From NCBI RefSeq assembly GCF_002008365.1, contig NZ_MRDL01000036.1, positions 547,676 through 611,675 on the forward strand: a stretch of DNA of 64,000 nucleotides. The letters run 5' to 3'. This DNA is from Rhizobium leguminosarum bv. viciae USDA 2370. GTDB lineage: Bacteria > Pseudomonadota > Alphaproteobacteria > Rhizobiales > Rhizobiaceae. Numbering within the stretch: the first letter of the stretch is position 1; each line of letters starts with the position of its first letter. This document shows positions 64,000 through 64,000 of the stretch, one piece after another. The translations under genes were made by a program, and so were the position numbers. The notes below the pieces were generated by a model. It searched no databases and had not been told where the DNA came from. It saw nothing but the letters and a program-made list of their open reading frames with translations.

Positions 64000-64000
64000 C

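Overview
The window reads as chromosomal DNA from a fast-growing Rhizobium of the etli/leguminosarum type. This is inferred from GC-rich codon use, the abundance of ABC importers, the btaA/btaB betaine-lipid pair, an ArsR-type methionine-cycle regulator next to metF, a pyrophosphate-type phosphofructokinase and several families of short intergenic palindromes typical of Rhizobiaceae. No rRNA, tRNA, CRISPR, prophage or insertion sequence was seen. About 60 protein genes are supported, most of them intact and tightly packed.

Layout. 1-1.3 kb: two small genes of unknown role. 1.3-8.2 kb: a GntR/FCD regulator divergent from an operon for a polyamine-type ABC importer, an Asp/Glu (hydantoin-type) racemase and a flavin-reductase-like protein. 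8.3-11 kb: a heme-degrading-domain protein, a DUF2799 lipoprotein and an AGE-family sugar epimerase. 11.1-14.9 kb: metH behind a perfect 20-bp palindrome. 15-22.6 kb: a GlcNAc-type sugar module (BadF-family kinase plus UTRA regulator, divergent from an ABC importer, a Gfo/Idh oxidoreductase and an ATPase). 23.1-35 kb: a second importer with an RpiR regulator, divergent from an N-formylglutamate-amidohydrolase-like gene, an APC permease, a glutamine-synthetase-like ligase, an aldehyde dehydrogenase and an iron alcohol dehydrogenase. Together these look like a gamma-glutamylation route for an amine or amino alcohol. 35-38.6 kb: an orphan ParA-like ATPase and an ssu/tau-type importer. 38.8-42.3 kb: an L,D-transpeptidase, a mutarotase-like protein, a small phosphatase/sulfurtransferase-like protein and RidA. 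42.3-47.1 kb: a TPP enzyme, a class III CoA-transferase, a DMT exporter and an alpha/beta hydrolase on the minus strand. 47.3-49.8 kb: RNase T2 and EttA. 49.9-51.8 kb: an ArsR-methyltransferase fusion (SahR-like) with metF. 52-64 kb: a 25-residue membrane peptide, a DMT transporter, several cell-wall enzymes, btaAB, a serine hydrolase, a LysE exporter, PPi-phosphofructokinase, a TerB/J-domain protein and an amidase.

The clearest regulatory logic is the palindrome ATAAAGATATCTTTAT, present in this window in front of metH and, 39 kb away, in front of the ArsR-methyltransferase gene that heads the metF operon. This implies one autoregulated methionine-cycle regulon. The strongest candidate for a little-described pathway is the 27-35 kb gamma-glutamyl cluster. 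Other unusual items are the 44-nt palindromic repeats with compensatory base changes, the 17-bp tandem duplication that rebuilt a start codon at the CoA-transferase/TPP junction, and the very short membrane peptide gene.
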